This document shows, piece after piece, positions 50,236 through 61,690 of a stretch of 64,000 nucleotides of DNA. The notes below the pieces were generated by a model. That model saw only the letters and a program-made list of their open reading frames with translations. It had not been told where the DNA came from and made no database searches. Each line of letters opens with the position of its first letter. Within the stretch, counting starts at the first letter, position 1. A program made the translations under genes and the position numbers. The stretch is from positions 4,378,001 through 4,442,000 of the forward strand of contig JAGYVD010000005.1 in assembly GCA_021209875.1 (NCBI GenBank), given 5' to 3'. The DNA comes from Rosellinia necatrix (lineage: Eukaryota > Ascomycota > Sordariomycetes > Xylariales > Xylariaceae).

Positions 50236-50382
50236 AAAAAAAAAAAAACACAGAGATTGGGATGGACGGCAAAACGGCTGATCACGATGGTCCCTCCAGC
50301 GTCGAAGGCATGCTTGGATTTGCTGAATGAGGGCATGGCTGCACTGCCCGAGTCCGTCATCTCTTGGCTGCGGCCGAGCTGA
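49891..50382 (+). CDS. Small hypothetical fungal protein, two exons
   Basis: Exons 49891-50179 and 50300-50382 (donor GTAAGT, acceptor CCAG) give 123 aa. The splice is supported by the reading across the junction: ALQQKFGCYNSARMSAAL, then RPSKACLDLLNEGMAALP. The part from RLWMRMLALQ onward resembles, from memory, the C-termini of other small uncharacterised ascomycete proteins. No function is known to me. The first 60 residues are disordered and Ser-rich. There is no signal peptide or membrane segment. The 120-nt intron is a multiple of three and has no in-frame stop, so an unspliced transcript would encode 163 aa with an Arg/Glu-repeat and Lys-run insert. It converges on the SET-domain gene. 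Confidence 0.65.
50203..50248. repeat. (GA)n plus poly-A inside the intron of the small gene
   Basis: About 13 GA units (50203-50228) and a run of A (50234-50248), wholly inside intron 50180-50299. Confidence 0.9.
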
Positions 50383-50806
50383 CACTCGTCGGGCATTGAT
50401 CCGGCCATGATTTGGTGCTTTCGGATGGTTTGGCGTTGAACCGGGTGGATGGCGTTGCCCTCCAAGAAACCAGCGAGGTGGCTTGGGGCTTATGAGGCCA
50501 TATCATTATATGGAGGGGGGCCACGTGTTTAGGGGTATGTGGGATGATGGCGGCCAGCATGCTTATGATACCCCCTTAGATTGGAGTTTAGATTTGCAGG
50601 GACACCCTGATTTTCTCTTTCCTTTGGTCTGGTCTAGTGTAGTCTACTCTGCACCCGAGCTAGTTTATAGTTCGTCATACCTAATTATTATTTGCTCTTG
50701 CAGCTTGGCTCGCAGCAGATACTCCCGTTGCGGTCTAGCCGTATGCATTGGAGGCGTGGCGAGGTAGGACTGCCCATCGAATCTCATCAAATCTCATCGA
50801 ATCTTA
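50383..50806. other. Short intergenic region between convergent genes
   Basis: Probably the 3'UTRs of the 123-aa gene and the SET gene. A short repeat of AATCTCATC-type units lies at about 50778-50820, at the 3' end of the SET gene. Nothing else was seen. Confidence 0.5.
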
Positions 50807-52150
50807 TCAAGTCTGATCAAAGTCTGATTCAGAGAGACTGGCAAGTGCATGATCCAGTACTTTTCTGCACTGGCTTCTATAAAGCAGAGCCAGCTCTTGA
50901 TTTGGCCCCGTCGCTTCGTACGGCGGCTCGTGAAGCTCAATCTCCTCCAAGTCTATGGTGAGCTTCGTCCCCAAAGTGTCAATGATTTCTCCCAAGAGCC
51001 TGCGGGGGACTCTGCCATGTACGATGTCAGTTAACGTGGCGTCGGAGGCCTCGTCATTGTGCTTTGTGATAGACTCATGTAGAGTGCCGATGAGCGAGTC
51101 TTGGAAATAGGAGAAACAAGGTAGGCATGAGGCATGGTCTGGGGCTAGTAATCTCGATCGCCCTATCACAGAGCTTGGGTGAGAAAACGGGCGCAGAGCC
51201 ACAATGTGTGACGCGTGGAGATGGCTAGCTGTGGGGTCTGCCTTGGTCTTAATATGAACGTAGTCATTGTGAAACCCGTCCTCTTCTGGGAGAACGAAGC
51301 CGTAGCCGAGAAGCAGCTCGGCGTTCGTCTTCATCCCGTAGTTATTGTAGACCTGCTGGCCCGCCGAGTAGGGCTGGCCAGAGAGCAAGGCGCAATTACG
51401 CGAGTCTTCGCTCGTGACCCAAGAAGTCTTGGCAAGAGGCGAGTGGTTGCCAATATCAAAGAGAGGTAAGAGGATGGAGAAGTCATCAATCTCGCATGGC
51501 AGAGAGAGCGATTCGGCATCCGGGATAATGAGAGACGGGCGAAAGCTTCTCGAAGTAAAAATGCAGTATGCCCAGTAGTAGAGCGGCCTAGTATACTCGT
51601 ACTGGAGCCCCTCTGGCAGAAACTTCATGGCCTGTTTGTACTCTCTTTTGAGGGTTGATCGTATCTCCTGTACAGCCACGTGGGCGTTGGTGCCGCGAAG
51701 GAACTCGACGTCGCTCGTGGGCCAGACGACCGGCAGCATGCCTGACATGTGCTCAGGTGGAGGGAGGGTCCTGATGTACGGCCACCAAGACGAGCCGTCT
51801 CGACGGAGGTACTCTTGCATGAGGAAGAAGCGGCCTACGACATGAGGCGGCACGTTGCTGAGGAACTCAGTCGGGAAGTAGTGCCCATCCCTTGGCGCGG
51901 GGGTGATGGGAGGCAGGGAGGTGGCGATGCTCGGGTGGCGGCTTATGGCGTTAAGGAACGAAAGGGAACATGACAGCGGGAGCGAGACGATTTCCTCGTC
52001 CGACCCGAGTGCGCCATCTTCCCTGACGCGAAAGGAACCCTTGGTGACCTCATCATGGTAGATCTCAACGGCGGGATGAAGCCGGCCGCCGGCAGCTTCG
52101 ACCCACCGAAGAAGCGCTTGGTATCGCTCTGCCAAGCTCGCCATCGCCAT
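50807..52150 (-). CDS. SET-domain lysine methyltransferase, Rkm/SETD-like
   Basis: Single exon. The first in-frame ATG is 52150 (a second is at 52144), giving about 447 aa. The protein belongs to the SET class that methylates lysines on ribosomal or other non-histone proteins using S-adenosylmethionine. The SET core is split by an insert, as usual for this class. The SAM-binding DIGNHSP motif lies at about 230-236 and the catalytic-Tyr block NNYGMKTNAELLLGYGF at about 265-281. The C-terminal part corresponds to the Rubisco-LSMT-type substrate-binding region. No break was seen. The substrate cannot be assigned. Confidence 0.85.
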   Translation of the reverse strand: MAMASLAERYQALLRWVEAAGGRLHPAVEIYHDEVTKGSFRVREDGALGSDEEIVSLPLSCSLSFLNAISRHPSIATSLPPITPAPRDGHYFPTEFLSNVPPHVVGRFFLMQEYLRRDGSSWWPYIRTLPPPEHMSGMLPVVWPTSDVEFLRGTNAHVAVQEIRSTLKREYKQAMKFLPEGLQYEYTRPLYYWAYCIFTSRSFRPSLIIPDAESLSLPCEIDDFSILLPLFDIGNHSPLAKTSWVTSEDSRNCALLSGQPYSAGQQVYNNYGMKTNAELLLGYGFVLPEEDGFHNDYVHIKTKADPTASHLHASHIVALRPFSHPSSVIGRSRLLAPDHASCLPCFSYFQDSLIGTLHESITKHNDEASDATLTDIVHGRVPRRLLGEIIDTLGTKLTIDLEEIELHEPPYEATGPNQELALLYRSQCRKVLDHALASLSESDFDQT

Positions 52151-53769
52151 CTCGGATCCCGGCAGAAGAAGGTATCTGGTCGCGGAGGAGACCAAGGGAC
52201 CAAGGGGGTGAAAGACGGGTTCGTCACCAATATCGACCTCTTTATACGATGAACATGGACCAGTTACCGAATAGAGTAAGTAAGCTGTGTCTAAACAGCG
52301 ATTCAGGCGATTCAGGCCAACCTAGATAGTCCGGGATGGATATGGTACCTAGGTAAAAGATACGAACAGGATAACTAGAGCCCGAGATGATATTTTTACC
52401 CATCCATCTGGCTTGGCTACCTACCGTAAAACAGGTACTCGCTGGGTCTCTTGAGCGGGTGAACTTGTTAGGTAACCTCTAAGTCAAGCAGCTTTGGTGG
52501 AGGGTGTGATGGAATGGAGGGGTGTGGTGGGGGTGAGTGAGCATTCTTCAAGTTTGGGTAGTTGTTAGTTGTTAGTTGTTAGTTGTTACCTGGTTAAGGG
52601 GGGTTAGGTATCTAAACCCCGTTTTTCAGGCCCTCCTTTTGTAAGATGAATAGATATGCTGTCTTGGCGAGATATCGTTCAACAGGTGTAACTAGCCAAG
52701 TTCGAGCCCCTGACCGGGGTCAACGCCAACGGCCGTCGTCCCGTCCCGGTCTAGGTAGGTCTAGACGAGACAACATTTCATATACGTGCAACATATGGAT
52801 TATATAATCCGAAACACACGCTTTCCCGGCTCGGGCTCGGAGCCATGGACCTGGCTCCGTGGCGGATACGCCTCGATCCGGAACGGAGGCAACCTCTCCC
52901 CCCCAGGGTGGACTCTCTGGTCTATCGCCAAGCCCAGACTTCAAGAATAACTACCAGTGTTATAAGTCCCGCGGGGGCATCGCATTCCTCGACCCTGTAA
53001 TTTCACGACGGGTCTCAGGCGAAGACAGATGTTTCGGCCGTGTGCGTTTATTCGTGCTTTCGTTCGTTTGTTCGTTTGTTCGTTCGTTCATTCGTTCGGG
53101 GAAAGGGGAAGGGGGAAAGGAGAAAGAGGGAAGCGGAGGGACAGAGAGGGACCATCATTTTCTGAGTATGGGCAGACGAGTTGCTCGCTTCGAATCCTTC
53201 TGTGTGTCCGCGTCTTCTGGGGTCACTTGCTTCGCTGGGGCACCTCCCATCGAGCCGCCCGCGACGGAGAGAGTCAAACAGGAAAATGGTGGTTTCGCAT
53301 AAGATGGCCTACGTACGGGGGGATTCGTGTATCGTGGTATCGTGGTCTCATCACAAGCGCTAGCACGTCCGGGGCCCGCGCAAGCTAGCTGACATCTCGC
53401 TGACAACACACTGCGAGCATGTCCGACATGGGAAACGAAGGCCGAGGGAGCCCGCCTCCTTGCCGGTCGTGTGCTCGGCGCTTCCCATTCCACCAGTATG
53501 CTTCACCGGCTGCTGGTCCCGTGGTTGGGATGGGCAGCCTCGCTTGGAGCGTGCTAACTCCACCACCATCAGGCCGCAACTTTCCGCGCCGTTCAGGACG
53601 GAGCTTAAATAATGATAATAGTCTTCATTCTCTATCGTCGTCCTCACGAACCAGGCCCTGACCAAGCGCCCTGCTTCCGTCCATTCCTTCTAGCCGATCC
53701 GTAAGGAGTCCAGTGCTCACTCATTTATTCTCCCCCACCGGTAACCCTTCTGATCGCCTCTGGCTGTCG
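52151..53769. other. Intergenic region between SET gene and AA9 gene
   Basis: 1.6 kb without a supported gene. It includes four perfect GTTGTTA units (52561-52588), a (TTCG/TTTG)n tract (about 53057-53099) and G-rich sequence (53100-53150). The last 100 bp are C/T-rich and act as the likely promoter of the LPMO gene. Confidence 0.5.
52561..52588. repeat. 7-bp tandem repeat, four units
   Basis: Four perfect GTTGTTA units. Confidence 0.93.
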
Positions 53770-55270
53770 ATGAGAATGAGTCTCAAGGCTTTCCTCGTCG
53801 CCGCCGCCTGCGCTACGGTAGTCCAGGCGCATGGTACTGTTTCTGGGTTCGTGACCGATGGGAAATGGAACCAAGGCTTCTTGCTCGAGTACTACTACCT
53901 GGTCAAGAACGGCGGTACGCTGCCTGCCATCAGCGCCTGGTATGCCGAGAACCTGGATAATGGCTTCGTGGAGCCCAACAATTTCGGCACGTCTGATATC
54001 AACTGCCACATAAACGCAAAGCCCGGTAGCTCGACGGCAAGCGTGAAGGCCGGCGGCAGCATCGACTTCCAGTGGACGGTATGGCCACACGACCTCGGCC
54101 CTGTCATGACATATGTGGCGAACTGCAACGGCGACTGCGCCAGCGTCGACAAGACGACACTGCGCTGGGTCAAGATCGACGAGGAGGGCTACGACACCAC
54201 CACCAAGACGTGGGCCGCCGCGAAGATGATCAATAATAACAACACCTGGACGACAACGGTGCCATCGACACTGGCCGCTGGAAATTACATCTTCCGCCAC
54301 GAGAGTACGAAACCCCGATCTGATCGCTTTCAAGTTCTCACATCACTATCTCTTCTGCTTCTGGGGACAATTAGACATGACCTGCCCCAGCTTCCCCAAC
54401 ACATCGGACCTGCACAGCCCCCACCCCCTTTTCACACATACCCCTTTTCCACCACCCACACATGCTAACTTGAAGTTTGCTATAGCTATCGCATTGCACG
54501 GGGCCTCCTCCCTTAGTAAGTCGCTAACTCGCTTCGGGTCGCATACATACCAACAAGTCTACCCACTGCTAACCCGCTCCTTTAGATGGTGCACAGAGCT
54601 ACCCGCAATGCTTCAACATTGCCATCACGGGCTCGGGTACCGATAACCCCACCGGCACACTCGGCATCAACCTCTACAAGGCCGACGACCCGTAAGTATT
54701 CCGCAGCGCCGCCCTCGCCAGTCCGAGGACTGGAGGCCAACATGGGTTACAAGCCTCATACCTAGGTGGTGCATCTAAGACGAGTTAGAATTAACTAATT
54801 TTTTTTTGAACGTGTTAGCGGTATTCTCTTCAACCCGTACACCACCTTCACAAGCTACACGATCCCGGGCCCGGCCCTCTACAGCGCAGGCTCGGGCGGC
54901 GGGAACCCGACGACAACCGCTGGCACGACGACGACGACGAGGGCGTCTACTACCACGACAAGAGCGACGACGACGACATTGACCACAAGGACTACGACGA
55001 CAACCGCTGCCCCGACAACAACAGGAGGTTCAGGCTCAGGTTCAGGTGCAGCTTTGTACGGCCAATGGTAAGTTATTCTTCTTTGCGTTGGTAATTCCAC
55101 TGGCTCTAGAGCATCTTGGTGGCCCACTCAAGAGACAACACAATCATATTCTAATATAGTTGTACTGACAATCAAATTACAGTGGCGGCCAAGGTTGGAC
55201 CGGCCCGACGACTTGCGCGCAGGGAACTTGCACGTTCCTCAACGACTACTATTCGCAGTGTGTCCCTTAA
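53770..55270 (+). CDS. AA9 lytic polysaccharide monooxygenase with CBM1, five exons
   Basis: A secreted copper enzyme that cleaves cellulose oxidatively. Inferred exons are 53770-54304, 54486-54515, 54586-54691, 54819-55067 and 55183-55270, in phase, 335 aa. Start ATG 53770 gives a 20-residue signal peptide ending in VQA. Cleavage leaves H21 as the N-terminal copper ligand (HGTVSGF). The second ligand is H107 in [11 protein letters not shown]. Conserved GNYIFRHE and SYPQCFNI follow. After the catalytic domain comes a Thr-rich linker (about 240-295, TTT repeats) and a C-terminal CBM1, from [12 protein letters not shown] to YYSQC, with four Cys for two disulphides. The 30-nt second exon is very small, but its reading (IALHGASS) is conserved in the family. 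This gene suggests a plant-litter or plant-associated lifestyle. Confidence 0.92.
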
Positions 55271-58200
55271 AAGGGGCGCGTATGTTCACGGAACGCGGGA
55301 GAAGGGGAGGGGGGGGGGGCAAGTTTGTAGGAATAATCAAGGGGTAGTGAAGGCTGTACATATTTCTACACTTAGCGGGATCTGGAGGGACGGAAGAACA
55401 TGGGTCTCGAAGTTACGGCGACATGGTCGAACGCGTTCGTTGGGGATCGATCTAACACGAAACGACCGGGCGTGCTTTTAGAAATGCTTTTAGAAATCGA
55501 AATTAGACTTGGCGAATAGGGAAGAATTCTATTATTTCTGTTGTCTGATAAACCTCTGTAATCACCGTGAGACGCTATCTCTATCTAGTGTAGGAGAAAG
55601 GGAATGCCAATATTATTATTGGATTCATCGTCGTCAAGGAAGATGCTTGAAAGGAAGGGAAGGAAATGGAAGGGATATCCATGTTCACCATCGCTATCTA
55701 CACTATCTATGTACACTATCTGCTGCCAAAACCCACGAGTCGCTATCCCCTTTCGACAATGTTGCCGAAGAAAAAGAACCTATCCACACTTACACTACGA
55801 GGCAAGGGGGTATCCGCTCCGCGGGCTACGATGGGCCCTAGCATGCGTGTGCTATGGTAAGTGCGTGGCCATCAGTCAGGGTTTCCCCACAAGGATCGCT
55901 TCGTTCTTCCCGTCGACCCGGGGGGTGGGAAGGCGATCCGCAAAACGAAACGCCCGCCCTGTCTGTGTGTCTGTCTGTCGGTGTGGTGTTCCCATCCGAT
56001 CTATCCCACCGCGCATTCGCCCCACGTGCTTCTAGACCGTGCTTTCGACCTTTCGTAATGGGGCTCTCGGATGTTGTGACTAGCCACTCGCCGGAGCGTT
56101 TGAGTGAGCCATAACTACCATGCCTCAGCGCCGAGACAGTGAGTCGGTCTTGCTCCAGCACGCGCTACGGACTCTGCCTGTTTGCCTTTGCATTGCCTAT
56201 CGGTAAGCAGCGAGAGAGAGAGAGAGAGATAATAGATACCTTCCGGTCCCAAGGGGTCGAAGGAAATGGTTTACTAATGTTCGACGACCAGACTGGTGAT
56301 GATAAATAGAACCTTGCCTATATCCTCGCGACTAACTACTTCCCAGTGACCCGGTCGTACTCCTTGCTGCTGTCTGGGCTGCCAGATCTTATTACATATG
56401 TTTCTCCCCCTCTCTGTCCGTCTCTCTCCTCTCCCAAAATACGTATACATGTCTTCGTGAAGGGGAAAGGAATATCACCCCCTTCTCAAGTTATGTATAT
56501 TATTTGCTTTCTCCACGAACCATGCGAGAACCACGAGCAAGTGATAGCCCCCCTAAAGTTCACCCCTTTCCGCAGCCGGGGTATTAGGCTTGGCCGTGGT
56601 CTACATGACGGTGCGGTTCGCGCCGGACGGACGGACGGACTGGGCCCCGAGTCGGGGCCAGTTGGCGTTTCACCCCATGGTTCCCAGGGCGGGGGAGCGG
56701 CGAATGACGAGGCGGCCAAACGATGGCGGGAGCGGGAGATAGGCTTACGCACACGGCGGAGCTCGACTCAACTTCTGGCCGGCCAGCCGGCCGGTGCGGC
56801 GCAACTGATTCATTAGCAGCACTTGTAGTTCATCCATGTCGATACGCATTTCTTGGGCATTCCAGGAGAACGGGTTATAAAACTTAGTGAGTTGAGTAAA
56901 GTAAAGTGAGGTGAAGTAAAATTAAACTACGATAGGTTATAGCTTGTTGGTTGCCGCCATATTACATACATGTATACATACGTACGTACGTACGTACGTA
57001 CAATATAGTACAAGCCTCCTTCTTTTCTTAGGTAGGGTGATCTACAATGCAGACAGATAGACATTGCCACCAGATCTAGGCGATGTGACTGTAGTAGTCC
57101 TGCACCTCCCCTTCTCTTCCCTTTCCTTTTCCCTTCCATCCCACTTCCCGCTGTCTGCTTCCGCTCCCGTTCCCGTCTCGGGTGGGCGGATGCTAGCGTA
57201 ACGGCGCGAACGCGGCGCTAATGCGAAGCACGTAGGTTATGTATGTGTGTATGTATGTACGTGCTTAAGTACGCACACTCCTCCTAAGCTCCATCTCCGG
57301 CAGAGCAAGGGCGTGACCAAATGCGCTGGGCCAGTACCGATGGTTATTATCCGGAAGCCCACGGGCTTCTGCGCCAGTCTGCCCGCCCGTACCGCGGAGA
57401 ATACAGTATTTTCATATGCGGGTGGCCTCTCTCGTTCGTTCGTTCGTTTTGCGAGACGCGCGCTTCGGCTTGGTTCTCTGGGCGGTGCGGAACACGGAAA
57501 TCACGCGGCGGCTGGCGCGGGGAGGGGAGGGGGAGGGGGAGGAGGTCGGAAGCCCCCCTCCCCAAAAAAAAGAAAGAAAACCCCTAAAAATCAAATGGAC
57601 GCTGTGCTGTGAGATTGGTTTGATGGATGACGCGGAAGAGTGAGATAAGGCCTCGGAAGAAGGTCGCCTGCTTCCGATGCTAGCTTCCCGTAGCTAGCTA
57701 GCTACCCATAGATGGATGAGAGCCGGGCCGTTCCCCTCCCCCCCCCCCTTCCTCGATGCCTATTGAACATGGGGAGCTTGTATATAGTGTACCTGGTTCT
57801 CCGTTGTTATGTCGTCAGGTTGCAGATTTGTAATCACAGCAGGGACGCCACATAAGTTGAGCCGTTCAAAGGGATCGAGACGAAACCCTGTCCTGTCAGA
57901 CGGGCTGAAGAAATGCGTGTCGATTACTATACTTCTGATCTACCGCCCCATGAACATCCACAAGCATCTCACAATCCCGGGTGTGGCGTTAAATGCTGTC
58001 AGAATGTCCCAAGGGGGCTCTGGTGTGTGTGAGAGAGAGAGTGTGTGGTGTAGTACAAGACCTGATTTATTAGCTCTGCGCCTCTGCCGCTTCTGCGTGA
58101 TCACAGGCGACGATGCGTGACGGGTAGCTGAAGTGAGTGTGTATTGTGTTTCAGGGAACTCGGAGTGAGCTGGCTGGCCGCCCGCCCGCCGTGTGTCTGA

Positions 58201-59150
58201 CAAACAAGATCCTTGCGTCATGTGGTGGTGGACTTTAGGGGACCTAAGGCGATGGGGAAAAAAGCCATGCGTTTCTTAGCGTACGCCACTGGCGGCGGGC
58301 GACGACTCGATTTAGAAACCTGAGAGACCCCTTGATTGAGGCTGCTTTTTCTGGGAATCATAGGATGACATGACAAGCTCGCCTTCAAATATCGGGCGCG
58401 CCTTTAACGTTTAGCTCGATGGAGAGACTAACGGCGTCAAAAGGGGAAGATCTACCCATCCACGTGGATGACAGCGCCATCGTTATTGGGGGCATTCTGT
58501 GGCGAGCGATCATAGACAGACTTGATGTGGATATGTAGATAGTTAGTCTATCCCTCAGGGTCCAAGCGGGCAGTAGACTGGCAGTAGACGAGCAGTAGAC
58601 GACTTTGATATCGCCTTCTTTCTGGTCTTCTGACACACTTTCTTCCTACCTAACCTGCCTAGTTCTCACGATATACCTGAGCACGTCACGCCCCGGCAGC
58701 AAACCCACTTATCAACTACCCATACGAAGAGCAGAGAAGGAAACGCAACGCAGTCATATGGCCGTTGCATGCGTGTGTGGGGAGATCCGTAGCCGTTGGG
58801 TGGGCCAAGACCTTCTTCAATAAACGTTGCTAGCCGCCGCAACCGTCGGGGTTGAGGAACACCTCTCTCGTCCTCTCCCGCTCCCTCTGTCTCGGGATCC
58901 AGAGAGGGCACTCGGACGGCCCTTTCGGTCTGCTCGAAGGATGTGCTGCAGCGATACTTATGTCTTCTTCCCTCACCGAGTGGAGTCGGTCAGGGAGCCA
59001 GGCAGGGGGAGAGAGAGACGTTTGCACTCCACTGGGTTAGCTGTATGCATCTAGATGTCCGCTGTCTTGGAGCATGATGCCGACCCGCGTGTGCGAGTGA
59101 CGGGTTCCAGACAAAGTCGTCAGTGTGTGTATGTATGTAAGTACTTCTGT

Positions 59151-59198
59151 TCTGCTTTGGGGTCTGCTTTGGGGTCTGCTTTGGGGTCTGCCTCGGGG
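59151..59198. repeat. 12-bp G-rich tandem repeat, four units
   Basis: Four units of TCTGCTTTGGGG (the last is TCTGCCTCGGGG). GGGG runs sit exactly 12 bp apart at 59159, 59171, 59183 and 59195. Confidence 0.92.
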
Positions 59199-61551
59199 TA
59201 ACACTGCTTCCCAACAGGCCTGGACGACGTACTGCTCTACCATGACTCGGCACAGGTATAACTGTGAATATCCGAGCCAATAGCCACTATGGAAAGCCGA
59301 CACTCCGAGAATCCATTGTATGGGCCCTCCGCTTGGCGTGCTGCATGCTTTCCCCGTATGTACTGCTGCTTGCTGCTCCTGGTGCTACGCGTCAGTGCGG
59401 TGTATGTATTCTCCCACGGCCCCTACACCACGGCCCCCTACCACTACGCCAGGTATGTACATCGGACTTGTCCGCCAGATCCACTATCGCGTGTTTCTGG
59501 ATACCCAGGAGGAGGATGTATGGGGTGTAGTGTACATACGTACATACGTACATACGTACATACATTCCCCCGATGCATCTCATCGCCGAGCCACGTGTTT
59601 TTATTATTAGCTCATCTGTTATTGAGACGCGAAATGCGGTAGAGCAAGAGAGATCAGTGGAGCTCATCGCCTGGCTTGGGCCGTTTCATACCTTCTCCCC
59701 AGCCGCCTTGGGACGGCGCCGGTAGCTGGATGAGATGGCGAACGGCGATCGTCATGGCATGTAGCGTATGCAGTTTGTGTATGTGTGTGTAGTGTATACT
59801 GAATTATAAGCCGAAACAACAAGCCCGAATGCATTTGGGCACCTATTCTGTCTGCATGTCATCGGTTGCGCACATGCTGACAGCCCTCCCACAGAAGGTC
59901 ACCGGGCTGAGACTGGAGGACTGGGCACGAACAGCGAAGGATCATTCGGCAAGGGACCCGAGCTCTGTCACGTCAGCGTGAGAACTATACCTACTTTGAC
60001 CAGGTGAAAAGCTCTATCGGGGTTATATCATGGGTGTGGTAAGCCCAAGCGAGATGCACCAACGACCGACTGTGCCAACCACCTTATCCGAATGCTGCCT
60101 AATCTGGAAGGTAGGCGGCGAAGGAAGCGTTCAACTCAACAACAGACATGGTACCTAGAGGTATCAGATAGGGAAAGCGTGAGGATATCGAAACCCGCCG
60201 ATCACCTTTGCGTTACTCGCTTTACTCGCTTTGCTTGCTTTCCTTGCTTTCCTTGCTTTCCTTGCTGTACTGCCCTTGCGCCAACTGTTTCCTCTGCCTC
60301 AAAACAAGGAATCTAAGCGTGCCCACGCCTGTCCCTTCTCTTATTCTGTCTTCACTACCTGGATGGGGTGAAAACGGGGACGAGGACGAAGATGAAAGGT
60401 TGATCCCGGCCTCGTCTGACGGTGGCTGAATGCTGGGCGTGGGGAGATGTTGTATCCGTCGGATTATTCGCCCCCAGCATAGTGAGAAACACTCGTGACC
60501 ATGACATCGCATAACGCAAAGGGATTGAATTGAATTGGCCATCGCTATTGGCAACGAGGGTCTGACGGGTGGGTAACGGGGAGGTACCCATTCCATCCCC
60601 CATCATGCGCTATGTGCTGTGTGCTGTGTGCTGCTATGTATTATGTGTTATGTGTTATGTGTTATGCTGAAATGCTGGAATACTGGAATGCTGTGATGGG
60701 TTTTGAATTGACCTGACGCAAGATGAACCCCCCTTCCCCCCGCCCCCCGTCCAGGACAATATGTAGATGGTCGGCAGTGTACACTACATGAGAGTTTGCT
60801 GAACCGTGTGCGAACTTGTGGGCCAGGGGGATGAGCGTAATATTTGCCGATTCCAGCTGTTCAGCACGGGTAGCGACCTCGTTTAGCCCTCGTTTGCGGG
60901 TGATATATGCAGCACCGTTGACTGCGCAGAACGCTGTCTATCTAGCTGCTGCTTGGCTCGGTGTTATGTACGTGTGTACATACATACCGCAGGCAGTCAA
61001 GGGTAGGTAGGTAGGGTTGCCATAGTACTTACAAGTAGTTATGAGCTAGAAGTAAACACACTTATACATACACACATACACACATACACACACACATATA
61101 TCAGCCCAGCTCATCATGGTGCAGGGAGTGTACATACAGTGTGGATTCGAATCATGAAAGGGATATAGAAACTCTTGAATCGCTCGAGCGGCCTGCCAGT
61201 ATGCAGACCTAAGTACATAGCCAGAGGCGTCGGAGTCGGTAACCGATCGATCAGTCGTCGAATCATAGCGCCCGTGCCGTGGTGCTGTGCCGTGGTGTGT
61301 CGGCTCCCCCCTTGTGCCTTGGTTAGCCTTCGACAGCCAACGAAGGCGGAGAGGGGCTGACGGGATCTACAAACCACTGAGATTCTTATCAAGCTGGCCA
61401 GAGATGAACATCGAGCTGGACCCCCTGCTCATTCAATGTGTTTCAACTGGTCGCATGCGAGGTAACTATGACAGGTCCCCCTTTTCCGTGTGTGTATGCA
61501 CTTATATGACGGCCGGGCACTGGATAGCTTGGCATTGAAACATTTATTTAT

Positions 61552-61690
61552 GTAAGTTCATACATACATACATACATACATATATACATACAAATATACG
61601 TATATACATATATACATATATATATATATATATGTACATACGTACATACAGTAAAATACATACATACGTATGTATGTATGTATGTATGTA
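61552..61690. repeat. TACATA/TATG low-complexity tract
   Basis: About 140 bp made almost wholly of TACA, TATA and TATG units. The left half (CATA-rich) and right half (TATG-rich) are largely complementary, so the tract could fold into a long hairpin. Confidence 0.85.

Noticed and set aside
53725..54333. 202-codon minus-strand ORF
   Set aside because: It is antisense to the AA9 catalytic domain, which is unambiguous.
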